Assembly: GCA_020632665.1 (NCBI GenBank)
Contig: JACKFC010000038.1
Span: 1-38,625, forward strand
DNA from: Deltaproteobacteria bacterium
GTDB lineage: Bacteria > Myxococcota_A > UBA9042
Length of the DNA stretch: 38,625 nt
Reading direction: 5' to 3'
Every line of letters starts with the position of its first letter. The stretch's first letter is position 1. Shown piece by piece: positions 1 through 11,939 of the stretch. Both the position numbers and the translations under genes were made by a program. The notes beneath the pieces are model-generated. The model made no database searches. It worked only from the letters and a program-made list of their open reading frames with translations, and was not told the origin of the DNA.

Positions 1-100
1 TTCGCACGGCGGGGTTGCTCGCGTGGATACCTCTCCCCAGCGTGCTCCGGACTGTGGCCGACGACGACCCCGTTCGCACGGCGGGGTTGCTCGCGTGGAT
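1..100. repeat. 28-bp direct repeat (1-28 and 73-100)
   Basis: The 28 bases at 1-28 recur without change at 73-100, separated by 44 bp. The first copy touches the window edge, so the repeat may be longer. The rest of the stretch to 315 holds no other gene I can support; a frame at 23-298 lacks a ribosome-binding site and looks like a shadow. Confidence 0.8.
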
Positions 101-155
101 GCGAGCGGCGTACAACCTGGTTCGACTCTCACGGCTGGTCCCCTCCGGCGGGTGA
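3..155 (+). CDS. C-terminal fragment, possibly IS5-family transposase (5' end off window)
   Basis: The open frame entering from the left edge ends in AAYNLVRLSRLVPSGG before TGA at 153-155. The AAYNLVRL block is what I associate with the extreme C-terminus of IS5-family DDE transposases, which would make this the tail of an insertion sequence. The fragment contains its own duplication: the peptide RTAGLLAW occurs twice because of a 28-bp direct repeat, which an intact transposase would not be expected to show, so it may be a decayed copy. No DDE residues are visible because the gene is cut by the window. Reading it as a chance frame in GC-rich DNA remains possible. Confidence 0.35.
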   Translation, partial: RTAGLLAWIPLPSVLRTVADDDPVRTAGLLAWMRAAYNLVRLSRLVPSGG

Positions 156-315
156 GGCTTGCTCCAAGGCCGGAAATCCGGGCCCGGAGCTGGGTTTCGG
201 GGCTCTACAACGGGCGAGCCGCAGCCACGAAGATTGGCCGGATGCCGCCGGTAGCGCGAGCACGAGGGCGACTCAGCCCCGATTCGCAATCGATGTGACG
301 TTGTTCAGCAGCCTG

Positions 316-2034
316 CTAGCGCAATTCATACATCTGTTTTCCAGTCCCAGTGTAGTTGATCCTACGCACATTTCCAGGAACTGAATAGCAATCCAGATCA
401 TGACATCCAGACGCGTTTTTTAGACTGCATCGCGTGCCCTTGTAGGGGTAGTCCGTACAAACGGTTCTTGCTGACTCGCTGTACGGAGTGGCGCCGTTCT
501 CTCGCCATGCGGTGCCAGAACAGCCTTTCTTGTCGTAGTAGGTTTCACCATTCGGCTGCGCAACCTTCGCACTATTTCCGGTGCATCCACTGAACATTGC
601 GACGCCCGTCACGTAGCCTCCATCCAACGGGAGCGTCATCGGAACGTAGTAGAACGCTACGTCTCCTACGGTAGTACTTCCGTTGATGGCAGACGACCCG
701 ACATACCGTCCAATGCACTTGCCGCCGTTCACCTCGCAGACTTTTAGAGGACGATTGATCTCTCCCGAAAGCATCAACTCTCCAGTGATGGATAGTGACC
801 CGGCAAGCTCGACCTTGCTATTTGAGAGCGCGGTAATACCTACTTCGAAGGCGATCAGGCTGCCGTCTTGTCCTGTTCCAGCGGGTGCCAAGTCGTATAC
901 ACTCAACTCCCAAGTCCCCACGGCGTTCTTCCCGACCCAACCATCCAAGCTCCCCAACAATACCTTGTCCGCTGACGGCCAGTTTCCCTCCAGATCCTTC
1001 CCCGTCTTGCCCTTGTCGTAGAGGACCAGCGTTTTCCCATCCGGCGGCGTCAGCGTGACTCTGATGCCGGCAATGTCCGAGTTCGACAACTTCAAGTGCA
1101 CGTTCAGCGACTTCACAATCCCCACGTCAGGCACATTGACTGTGCTTGAGACTCCGTTGAGCGAACCATCTGGGATCGGAACTGGTTTGTCGATCTTGAA
1201 CTTGTGGTCAAAGACATTTGTCAGCAGTCCACTGCTCACCTGGGCGAGACCATCCGGTGGCAGATTCGCCTGCATCTCTTGGCATTTCAAGCTTCCGTCG
1301 GCTGCTACGCCGACAACCACTTGTCCCTTGACACAGTCGCCGTTGGGCAACGTCAGTCCAGTCAGCTTGCTACCGTCACCCACAAAGCTCGACGCCATCA
1401 CTGTCTTGGCCGACACATCACCCGAAAAAACGGCAGACTTCGCCTTGATCGCGAACGCGCCAAGGTCGACATCTGTATCAAACTTCAACTCATCGATGCC
1501 TACGCATGCAGTGCATGCGAGGTCCGCAGCCGGGCCACCCTTGGTAAGGCTTGCGGCGTAGGGAAAACTGAGTGCCGCTCCAGAGACGCAACCGCTGCAG
1601 CTCAGGCCTTGCGCTGTCGTCGCCGTCTCTGCAACCGCAGCGCGCATCGCGTAAGCAACCGCACTCAGCGGCGAGCGCGGCATCTCCGGGTCTTGGTCGA
1701 CAGCAATGCCGATCCAGGCTGATTTATCACTGTCGATGTCGGTCGACGCCAAGACTTTGGTGCTGCCGAGGATGTGGACGAAGTGGCCCGCCGTCACCGT
1801 CACCTTGGCGACTTCTGACCACGACGCCTGCTGTGCTTTGGCGTCGGGGTAGAGCGCAAATGTCAGCGAATACTCGCCATCTGCAACCGGTCCGCCACCC
1901 TGGCCTTGTAGCCGACCTTCAAGACCGATGGTCTTGGGGACTGCACCCAGCAGGATTGGCGCCCACAGCAAAGCCACTGCGCAGGCTACTGCACATGCCA
2001 AAGGCCGCCACAACCGTTGCGAATTCGTTCTCAT
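316..2034 (-). CDS. Secreted protein with a proprotein-convertase-type P domain
   Basis: A 572-aa protein starting MRTNSQRLWR followed by a hydrophobic stretch (about 11-30), so probably a Sec signal peptide. Residues 36-135 hold a module (DGEYSLTFALYPDA...) that I know from myxobacterial surface proteins; 205-235 resembles tail-fibre-like text (SSFVGDGSKLTG). Residues about 285-402 form a P/Homo B domain, recognisable from IRVTLTPPDGKTLVLYD and GTWELSVYD. The C-terminus (430-572) is Cys-rich and unrecognised. No protease domain is present, so the P domain is likely a binding or stability module. I chose the ATG at 2034 because a longer frame upstream is low-complexity Arg-rich and overlaps the preceding gene. 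It begins 35 bp after the upstream stop, so cotranscription is likely. Its GC is lower than in neighbouring genes. Confidence 0.8.
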   Translation of the reverse strand: MRTNSQRLWRPLACAVACAVALLWAPILLGAVPKTIGLEGRLQGQGGGPVADGEYSLTFALYPDAKAQQASWSEVAKVTVTAGHFVHILGSTKVLASTDIDSDKSAWIGIAVDQDPEMPRSPLSAVAYAMRAAVAETATTAQGLSCSGCVSGAALSFPYAASLTKGGPAADLACTACVGIDELKFDTDVDLGAFAIKAKSAVFSGDVSAKTVMASSFVGDGSKLTGLTLPNGDCVKGQVVVGVAADGSLKCQEMQANLPPDGLAQVSSGLLTNVFDHKFKIDKPVPIPDGSLNGVSSTVNVPDVGIVKSLNVHLKLSNSDIAGIRVTLTPPDGKTLVLYDKGKTGKDLEGNWPSADKVLLGSLDGWVGKNAVGTWELSVYDLAPAGTGQDGSLIAFEVGITALSNSKVELAGSLSITGELMLSGEINRPLKVCEVNGGKCIGRYVGSSAINGSTTVGDVAFYYVPMTLPLDGGYVTGVAMFSGCTGNSAKVAQPNGETYYDKKGCSGTAWRENGATPYSESARTVCTDYPYKGTRCSLKNASGCHDLDCYSVPGNVRRINYTGTGKQMYELR

Positions 2035-2069
2035 ACCAATTTCCCACTTGGCGCGACGGAGGCGCCAGA

Positions 2070-4439
2070 CTAGTTCCACCACTGTTGCCACAGGGCGACC
2101 AAGCTCCAGCGAAGTGTTGTCTTGCTGCCCTTTGCGTCGCCGATCGGCCCGAGCTGAGCGGCGAGTTGGACTGCCTTGCCGGCTCCACCAGCGTTCATCA
2201 TCAAGGGCGCCTGGCTCAACGCCACAACGGACGGTTTGCAGTCTTCGTCGGTCTTGCCGTCGCAATCGTCGTCCTGGCCGTCGCAAAGGTCGCTTGGGGC
2301 GGGGACGACGGCGTCGGAGCAGCCGCTGAGTTTGCCGTTCGCATCGCACACCTGCTTGCCTGCCTTGCACGCGCCAACGTTCTGCGTGCCATCAGGGCCG
2401 GCATAGCAAATGATATTCAAGTTCGGCGTGGGTGTGTTAACGCAACCCTTGGCTGTGTCGCAAGCGTCTGCAGTGCACGGATTGTCGTCGTCGCAGTCGC
2501 TTGCTTTCCCCGGCGCGCAGGAACCGTCAGAACATGCGTCGCCGGCGGTGCAGACGTTATCGTCGCTGCACGATGTGCCGTCGGGCTTGCTTGTCTTGGC
2601 GCACGTGCCGTCTTTGGCGAGGCACACGGTCACGGCACAGGCGCCGTCACTTTGGGTGTCGCAAACGACAATGGTCTTCGAGTCGATGTTGCAAGCGTAC
2701 GGCACCTTCGTGGTGTCGCAGGTCGGCACGCCATTGCATAGGTCGCCGTCGTCGACACAATCGGCGGCCGTCTTGCACTCGCAGACCAACACGCCGGCTT
2801 TGCAAAGTCCGTTGTCACAGGTGTCGCCTTCTGTGCATGGGTCACCGTCATCGCAGCCACCGGCGAGTTGGGCATGTAGGCAACCCTTCTTGCTGTCACA
2901 GCTATCTACTGTGCATGCTACGTTGTCGTCACATGAGTAGCCGACGCCTGTGCATGCGCCTGCGACGCACCCGTCGTTGACGGTGCAGACATCGCCGTCG
3001 TCGCAGGTTCCAACGGTCATCGTCTTGGACACACATCCGGTGCCGAGCACGCAGCCTTCGGTGGTGCAGGCGTTTCCATCATCACAGTCAACTACCTGGC
3101 CCATGCAGATACCCAAGGTGCAGATGTCGTTGCCTGTGCAGGCGTTACCGTCGTCGCACGGTGACCCCACCGGAGACTCGACGAAGGTGCACTTGCCGTC
3201 GACGAGGCTGCACTTGCTCAAGGTGCAGTCGTCAGTGGTGGGACAAGCTTTGGACTTGCCAGGCTTGCAGCCTTCCGCGCCGCAAATATCCCCGATCGTA
3301 CAAGGGTTGTCGTCACTGCACGGCGCGCCCGCGTCCATAGTCTGCGTACAGCCGGTGGCAACATCGCATGCGTCTTGGGTGCAAGGATCACCGTCATCGC
3401 AGTCTTTCACCTTCCCCACGGTGCAGACCCCGATGACACAGTTGTCTGCAACGGTGCAGACGCTACCGTCGGCGTCGCATGGAGTACCGTTAGTGACCAC
3501 GGTCGAAGCGCATTTTCCGGCATTGATGTCACACGTATCGTTGGTACATGGGTTGCCATCATCGCAAGCTTTCTCGTCAATCTTTCCGTCGCAATCATCG
3601 TCCATGCCGTTGCAAACCTCCAAGCCAAGCTCCTCCGCGCTACAATCAGCGGGCGCGCCATCAACTTTACACTGCAGAACGCCCGCGCACATCGCTTCAC
3701 CATCTGGAGTGACTAGCGTCTTCTTGCACGCTCCGATCAACCCTATCGCCACGGCGTTCGTCGAGCACACGCACGCCGTGACAGTCCCGGCCGAGTCGAC
3801 AGGAAGACACTGTTGGCTCGCGTTACCTTCAATATCCACAGCGATATTGCACTGATAACCAACAGCACAATCGAGATTGTTCTTGCATCCAGCGCCGCAA
3901 TAGGCACCCAGGTCGCCGCGATCGAGGCAGCGAGCGTCAGTGATGCCAGGCGGATTGCACTGGCTACTCGCCGTGCATGGCGAACAGACGCGCGCAAAAG
4001 CGTGAACGCAGATCTGAAGGACGTCGGCCCCCTGCGGCAAGGTGACGCAGCGGTATCCGGAGATGCAAGTGTCCACGCATGCCGTAGCGCACTGCTTGCC
4101 GGCAGGCGTTTCTAGGCAAAGGCCGCTATCACAGTCGTCGGAAGCTGAGCACGCGCACCCGCTTGCGCCGGGGCATAGCGATGTGTCGTCGAGAACAGCC
4201 GTATCGACGTCATCAGTGGTACGGCGTCCGAGGGCGTCGGTGACATCGACATCGTCGGTCCCGACATCCGTGTTGCCGAAGGCGTCGACCTGACCTTCGA
4301 CAGCATCGATTGTCGCAGGCGCATGGTCGGACCTCACCGGGCCTTCGCTGCCGCAGGCTGTAGTCATCACCGCCACGCCTAGCGCAACTACGGCGACCTT
4401 GCCGTGGGATCGAAATTGTTTCGACCGAAGCGAAATCAT
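2070..4439 (-). CDS. Cys/Asp-rich MopE-type repeat lipoprotein
   Basis: A 789-aa lipoprotein: signal peptide with lipobox TTAC (Cys 29), an acidic linker, then Cys-rich segments (89-270). A MopE-like motif CNGMDDDCDGKIDEK sits at about 276-290 and a second, CDGQDDDCDGKTDEDC, near the C-terminus. Between them lie more than a dozen repeats of the type CDDGNPCTNDTC. Such Asp/Cys repeats are common in surface proteins of Myxococcota and are usually taken to be disulfide-bonded and calcium-binding; the ligand here is unknown. The start is set by GGAGGG five bases before the ATG at 4439. A near-consensus promoter lies about 30 bp upstream, and the P-domain protein follows after 35 bp. An outer-surface location is inferred from the family. 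Confidence 0.88.
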   Translation of the reverse strand: MISLRSKQFRSHGKVAVVALGVAVMTTACGSEGPVRSDHAPATIDAVEGQVDAFGNTDVGTDDVDVTDALGRRTTDDVDTAVLDDTSLCPGASGCACSASDDCDSGLCLETPAGKQCATACVDTCISGYRCVTLPQGADVLQICVHAFARVCSPCTASSQCNPPGITDARCLDRGDLGAYCGAGCKNNLDCAVGYQCNIAVDIEGNASQQCLPVDSAGTVTACVCSTNAVAIGLIGACKKTLVTPDGEAMCAGVLQCKVDGAPADCSAEELGLEVCNGMDDDCDGKIDEKACDDGNPCTNDTCDINAGKCASTVVTNGTPCDADGSVCTVADNCVIGVCTVGKVKDCDDGDPCTQDACDVATGCTQTMDAGAPCSDDNPCTIGDICGAEGCKPGKSKACPTTDDCTLSKCSLVDGKCTFVESPVGSPCDDGNACTGNDICTLGICMGQVVDCDDGNACTTEGCVLGTGCVSKTMTVGTCDDGDVCTVNDGCVAGACTGVGYSCDDNVACTVDSCDSKKGCLHAQLAGGCDDGDPCTEGDTCDNGLCKAGVLVCECKTAADCVDDGDLCNGVPTCDTTKVPYACNIDSKTIVVCDTQSDGACAVTVCLAKDGTCAKTSKPDGTSCSDDNVCTAGDACSDGSCAPGKASDCDDDNPCTADACDTAKGCVNTPTPNLNIICYAGPDGTQNVGACKAGKQVCDANGKLSGCSDAVVPAPSDLCDGQDDDCDGKTDEDCKPSVVALSQAPLMMNAGGAGKAVQLAAQLGPIGDAKGSKTTLRWSLVALWQQWWN

Positions 4440-4475
4440 CAAGACCCTCCCTGCGGGAGATTCCAAGTCGGGTTG

Positions 4476-4503
4476 ATTCTAGACAGGACGGCGCGCGTGT
4501 CAA
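4476..4503 (-). promoter_or_regulatory. Sigma70-type promoter for the MopE-type lipoprotein
   Basis: On the minus strand TTGACA (4503-4498) is followed after 16 bp by TAGAAT (4481-4476). Transcription would begin near 4469, leaving about 30 nt of leader that includes the GGAGGG ribosome-binding site. It is one of the best consensus matches I noticed in this otherwise GC-rich window. Confidence 0.7.
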
Positions 4504-4562
4504 CCACGCGACTCCGAGGCACTATTCACCACTGTAGACGAAATCGCAGTGGCTATCTTTCC

Positions 4563-8276
<3,714 letters not shown>

Positions 8277-8334
8277 GGGGGGCGGAGGGTAGTCTGGGCC
8301 GGGGCGGGGGGCAACGCAGATCGGCGACCCGGCA

Positions 8335-9330
8335 TCACGGCCGCCGCCCCACCAACGCCCCAGGCATCCCGCGCAGGAATGCATCGTCGAGGGACAAGCC
8401 AAGGTAGTCGGTCGCGATCTCGAGCGCGACGGCCGCCTGCTCCCGATCGCGCGGCACCTTGATGCGCTCGCGCTCGGGCTGTTCGGCGAGCCAACGCTTG
8501 TGCAGGGCGAAGGCCCGCGGGTCGACCGTGACGATGCGCACCGGGCGCCCGTCTTCGCCGAGGGCCGTGGCTTCGTGGCGCGGGGCGCTCACGAGCCACT
8601 GCAGCCCGGCGATTGGCGCTCCACGGAGGTCTTCGTCGTGCTCGCCGACGTGGTGTCGACTCTTGCCGGCTCGGAAGGCGATGTCTTCCGGCTGGATGAG
8701 GTCGACCCAGAAGCCGTCGGCGTTGCTGGCACGAAAAGCGCCTTTGTCCAACGGTCGAAAGCTGCGGTCGATCTGCTGCAGCAGCCCGAGAACGCCCCGC
8801 CGACGCACCTCGGGCACGACGAGCGAGAGTCGCTGCCTCGCGTCCCAGAGCAGGTCGACGTCCGTCGTGGCCAGGAGCTCCGAGGTGATGTGCACACCCG
8901 CAGCAGCCTCGTAGGCGTAGAGCGCGTTGGTTCCGGCGACGAGCAGATGGGTGCCCAACAATTCGTGCTCGTCGAGCCTCCGCAGGATGCGGGCGGTGAG
9001 CGTCGGGACGCGGCCGAGCCCCATCGCGCGGAGGATCTTCGCGCGCCGGTCGACTTCGGCGGCGAGCTGCGAGGCTTCCTCACGCGCAAGTCGACGGCCA
9101 CTCAGAAAGGCCTCGTAGGCCGCCTCGGTCTCGGTCGAGCGTGGGCCGAGCGAGCGTTCGCGCGTCCCAATCTTGCGATGCAGGTAGTCGCGGCCGGAGC
9201 GGTGCAGCCAGCGCATGCTTCCGGCATAGCGGCGGCGGAGCAGCGTCTTGCGCTGCAGCAACGCCTGCCAAGTCTGCACCGCGTCGATGATCTGGCGCCG
9301 GTCTTCGATCTTGAGCTCTTTGAGATTCAT
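8335..9330 (-). CDS. GSU2403-type nucleotidyltransferase-fold protein
   Basis: A 331-aa protein with a nucleotidyltransferase core: LLVAGTNALYAYE followed by TTDVDLLWDAR, which supplies the paired acidic residues (DVD). This arrangement, plus the C-terminal HKRWLAEQPERERIKVPRD segment, is characteristic of the GSU2403 family (NTP_transf_8). The substrate is not established to my knowledge; the fold is shared with AbiEii-type toxins and antitoxin MntA, so a role in a toxin-antitoxin or defence setting is possible but inferred. A basic N-terminal helical region (1-75) precedes the core. A TATAAA box ends 11 bp before the ATG, so the message may be almost leaderless. No obvious partner gene is adjacent. 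Confidence 0.82.
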   Translation of the reverse strand: MNLKELKIEDRRQIIDAVQTWQALLQRKTLLRRRYAGSMRWLHRSGRDYLHRKIGTRERSLGPRSTETEAAYEAFLSGRRLAREEASQLAAEVDRRAKILRAMGLGRVPTLTARILRRLDEHELLGTHLLVAGTNALYAYEAAAGVHITSELLATTDVDLLWDARQRLSLVVPEVRRRGVLGLLQQIDRSFRPLDKGAFRASNADGFWVDLIQPEDIAFRAGKSRHHVGEHDEDLRGAPIAGLQWLVSAPRHEATALGEDGRPVRIVTVDPRAFALHKRWLAEQPERERIKVPRDREQAAVALEIATDYLGLSLDDAFLRGMPGALVGRRP

Positions 9331-9334
9331 CGGT

Positions 9335-9374
9335 TTCCCACTTTATACACAAGATCCAGAAGCTAGAGTGGGAA
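9335..9374. promoter_or_regulatory. Inverted repeat around the promoter of the GSU2403-type gene
   Basis: TTCCCACT (9335-9342) and AGTGGGAA (9367-9374) are perfect 8-bp complements separated by 24 bp, and they enclose the minus-strand TATAAA box just upstream of the ATG at 9330. Position suggests an operator, possibly for autoregulation; no regulator is identified. Confidence 0.4.
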
Positions 9375-9485
9375 GGACGCACCGTCAAGGCAATGTTGCA
9401 TGGATGCCAGTCGCGCGTGCGGTCGCAACGCCCCCTTGACCAACCTCAGCACCGCGCAGCACCGTGACCACCGGAGGCACCTGCC

Positions 9486-9935
9486 ATGCCGCGCCAGATC
9501 CGAGCCTTGTCCGTGCTGCCACTCCTGCTCTTCCTCGCCACGGGGTGCGAGGCGCCACCGGTGCCAGCAGCGCCCATCGCCGCGCGCTCCAGCCAGCGAG
9601 CCGCGGTGGCCGACCTCGCGGACCTCCACCGCGCCATCGCCGACCGAGCGACCGACCGCTGGGTCCAAGGCGGCGCGCGGGTGAAGAAGCTGCTGCCCGA
9701 CGACAACGAAGGCAGCCGGCACCAGCGCTTCTTGCTCGCGGTCGACGGCGGCACCGTGTTGGTGGCGCACAATATCGACCTGGCGCCGCGGGCTCCGGTG
9801 CAGGCCGGTGCGGTCGTCGGGTTTCGTGGCGAGTTCGTCTGGAACGACAAGGGCGGCGTCCTGCATTGGACGCATCACGACCCGAAGGGCAAGCCGGGTG
9901 GCTGGCTCGAGGTTGGGGGGCGCCGCTTCGAGTAG
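9486..9935 (+). CDS. DUF3465 lipoprotein
   Basis: A 149-aa lipoprotein with signal peptide and lipobox LATGC (Cys about 21). The body matches the DUF3465 pattern I know from proteobacteria: LLPDDNEGSRHQRFLL, VAHNIDLAPR, GEFVWNDKGGVLHWTHHDP and a final GGWLEVGGRRFE. The family is small, periplasmic and of unknown biochemical role; the compact beta-rich layout resembles an OB-like fold, which is my inference. GGAGG lies eight bases before the ATG. The next gene follows nine bases downstream on the same strand, so the two are probably cotranscribed. Confidence 0.9.
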   Translation: MPRQIRALSVLPLLLFLATGCEAPPVPAAPIAARSSQRAAVADLADLHRAIADRATDRWVQGGARVKKLLPDDNEGSRHQRFLLAVDGGTVLVAHNIDLAPRAPVQAGAVVGFRGEFVWNDKGGVLHWTHHDPKGKPGGWLEVGGRRFE

Positions 9936-9944
9936 GGGGTCAGC

Positions 9945-10619
9945 ATGGGTGGCGCGGGCGCGATGCGTTGGTCGGTGGTGGCCGGCGTGCTGGTGATGGG
10001 GATCACGGTGGCCTCGACCGCAGCGGCGGCGAAGCGGGCGAAGCCGTACAAGAAGACCGACGGCGCGCGGGTGGCGACGGCCGAGCAGTCGACGCCGCTG
10101 GACCAATTCGTCGGCGATCAGAAGGGCTGCGAAGGCGGCTGGAAGGTCCTCGACGGGCAGCGCTTCGTGCTGGATTGGCCGAAATCCGGCTTCGATGGCG
10201 CCCTGCTCGCCGTGGCGCGCTGCGCGGCAGGGGCCGGCAAGTTCGGGGTCGGGGTGCGGCTGCTCGACGGCACGTCGTCGTTCACGACCGAGCTCGCGGT
10301 GAACCAATGGTCGCCCGACGCCGTGCAGGCGGTGCTGGTGCGCGACGTCAACGGCGACAACACGCCGGATGTGGTGATCGCGGCGACGGCGATGACGGGC
10401 GTCGGCCCGACCGGGGCGCAGCCCTTCGCGGTGATGGACGCGCTGGTCTCGACGCCGGAGACGTCAAGCAGCGCCGCGTATCGGGCCGCGTCCGAGGCCG
10501 AGCGCAAGGCGATGGAGCGGGCAAAGACGGCCAAGGCCGCCGGCGTGCTGTTGGCGGCGGCGATTCGGCGAGCGGGCAAGGCAGCACCAAGCAAGTCGAA
10601 GGCTCGGACGAAGCGCTAG
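9945..10619 (+). CDS. Secreted hypothetical protein
   Basis: A 224-aa protein with a signal peptide (MRWSVVAGVLVMGITVASTAAAA, starting at residue 7) and no lipobox. The central segment contains VRDVNGDNTPDVVIAATA, the Asp-rich loop seen in FG-GAP/integrin-like calcium-binding blades, but only one such loop is present, so this is not a full propeller. The C-terminus is Ala/Lys-rich (KAAPSKSKARTKR). I do not recognise the family. An in-frame ATG at 9963 would give a tighter signal peptide and is an alternative start. It follows the DUF3465 gene by nine bases. Confidence 0.65.
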   Translation: MGGAGAMRWSVVAGVLVMGITVASTAAAAKRAKPYKKTDGARVATAEQSTPLDQFVGDQKGCEGGWKVLDGQRFVLDWPKSGFDGALLAVARCAAGAGKFGVGVRLLDGTSSFTTELAVNQWSPDAVQAVLVRDVNGDNTPDVVIAATAMTGVGPTGAQPFAVMDALVSTPETSSSAAYRAASEAERKAMERAKTAKAAGVLLAAAIRRAGKAAPSKSKARTKR

Positions 10620-10648
10620 CCAGCCGGGCCGACGTCAACGTACTGCGG

Positions 10649-10996
10649 TCAAGGGTCTTCGGCGACGGGCACCAGATTCCGCAACGTCTCGATGTCGGAG
10701 CCGAGGTCTTCTCGCACGAGCCGCCAGAGCACGCGGGCATCGACCTGGAAATACGCGTGATTGAGGATATCACGCAGTCCAGCCATCTCGCGCCAGTGCA
10801 GCGTCGGGTTCGCGACACGGAAATCAGCCGGGATTTGCTTCGCTGCCTCGCCAAGGATCGCCAATTCGCGCTCGACCGCCGCCTGTGTCTTGCGATCCTG
10901 GGCGAAGCCTTCCATGTCGAGGTCGCCGAGGTGGGCGCGGGCGCGCTCCGCGGCTTCGAGCATGTCGGCGAGGAACCACCGCCAATCACGCGACAC
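10649..10996 (-). CDS. hepT: HepT-type HEPN toxin (DUF86)
   Basis: A 115-aa alpha-helical HEPN-domain protein. The catalytic R-X4-H-X-Y motif of HEPN ribonucleases is visible at residues 75-82 (RDILNHAY). In characterised HepT/MntA systems the HEPN protein cleaves RNA and is inactivated by AMP transfer from its MNT partner onto the motif tyrosine. The gene begins at GTG (10996) and overlaps the end of the MntA gene by 11 bp, the usual order with antitoxin first. It is convergent with the hypothetical secreted gene, 29 bp apart. Confidence 0.9.
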   Translation of the reverse strand: MSRDWRWFLADMLEAAERARAHLGDLDMEGFAQDRKTQAAVERELAILGEAAKQIPADFRVANPTLHWREMAGLRDILNHAYFQVDARVLWRLVREDLGSDIETLRNLVPVAEDP

Positions 10997-11291
10997 GGAG
11001 CAGCTCGCTCGCCACTTCGGCCTTCATGCGAGGTTGCAGCGCCGTCGTCATCACCAAGTCGACCGGTCTGCCGAGCGCAACGGCGAGTTGGTCGCGGACG
11101 TCGAGCCATTCGCCGAAGCGGGGCGTGCTGGCGAATTCGACGAGCACATCGACGTCGCTGCGCGCATCAGCCTCGTCACGGGCGAACGAGCCGAACAACG
11201 CCAGCGACCGGACGCCAAAGGGACGAAGCCGTGGCAGGGCGTCACGCAGGACGGCGAGGACTTGCTCGCGACTTTGGATCGATTCGGCCAC
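10986..11291 (-). CDS. mntA: MntA-type nucleotidyltransferase antitoxin
   Basis: A 101-aa minimal nucleotidyltransferase. The signature G-S-X10-D-X-D is complete: GSFARDEADARSDVDVL places Gly34-Ser35 and Asp46/Asp48. In the characterised system this enzyme transfers AMP to HepT and neutralises it. The start is the GTG at 11291, eight bases after GGGAG; a longer open frame reaches upstream but that part is Arg/Pro-rich and lies antisense to another gene. It overlaps hepT by 11 bp, so translation is probably coupled. The alternative, a standalone DNA polymerase beta-like enzyme, is unlikely given the partner. Confidence 0.9.
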   Translation of the reverse strand: MAESIQSREQVLAVLRDALPRLRPFGVRSLALFGSFARDEADARSDVDVLVEFASTPRFGEWLDVRDQLAVALGRPVDLVMTTALQPRMKAEVASELLRVA

Positions 11292-11374
11292 GCGTGACTC
11301 CCGCCGACAATGCCCATTTCGTCGGCCCGTAGCTGCGACGGTAGGCGATCTGGACCTCGACCGACAAGCCAAGA

Positions 11375-11758
11375 TCAGCCCAGCAAGCTCACCCCATCGG
11401 GGCGCACGAAGACCAGAATCGCGGCGGCGGCGAGGGCGACCAGGCCCAGGACCATGACCAAGAAGCCGACCGCGCCGAGGTAGCACCAGATCAGCACCCA
11501 GGTCCGCTCGCGGCCCTCGTCGAGCAGCGGGTGCAGCTCGAGCGGCCGCCAATACCAGCCCTCGGGGAGCAGGCCGCGGGCGCCCAAGGCCCGTGCCAGG
11601 TGGATGTGGTAGAGCACGCCGGTCGGCACGCCGAACGAGGCGCCGAGCGCGAGCAGCCAGACGCCCGCGGTGGCGAGCGTCTCCCACGGGAAGAGGAAGA
11701 TCGCTCCGCCGCCGGCGACCGCGAGCAGGAACAGGAAGGCGACGAGCAATTCGAGCAA
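11375..11758 (-). CDS. Small integral membrane protein, unknown function
   Basis: A 127-aa protein with about three hydrophobic helices: LLVAFLFLLAVAGGGAIFLF, TAGVWLLALGASFGVPTGVL and VLIWCYLGAVGFLVMVLGLVALAAAAILVF (last one given in part only as a region, about 93-118). A hydrophilic segment with WYWRPLELHPLLDEGRER separates helices two and three. I do not recognise a family. The proposed TTG start at 11758 sits six bases after GAGGGAG and begins directly before the first helix; upstream extensions are possible. It is transcribed away from the desaturase gene, with about 180 bp between them. Confidence 0.5.
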   Translation of the reverse strand: MLELLVAFLFLLAVAGGGAIFLFPWETLATAGVWLLALGASFGVPTGVLYHIHLARALGARGLLPEGWYWRPLELHPLLDEGRERTWVLIWCYLGAVGFLVMVLGLVALAAAAILVFVRPDGVSLLG

Positions 11759-11939
11759 TTCTGGCTCCCTCGCGGCTGCACCGGCGACGTGGACGAGGGC
11801 GGTGAGGACCGCGCTCGAACCTCCGTGACCGAACTTTGACGATCCTGACAGAACGGTGACACCCACGCCATCGCGCCCCGGCGGCGGCCGCGCTCTACTG
11901 CGCCGCGCGGGCCGCAGCGGCCCCGGGAGAACACCGACG

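Noticed and set aside
23..298. 91-codon plus-strand frame near the left edge
   Set aside because: No ribosome-binding site, Arg-rich content and a competing frame with a transposase-like end.
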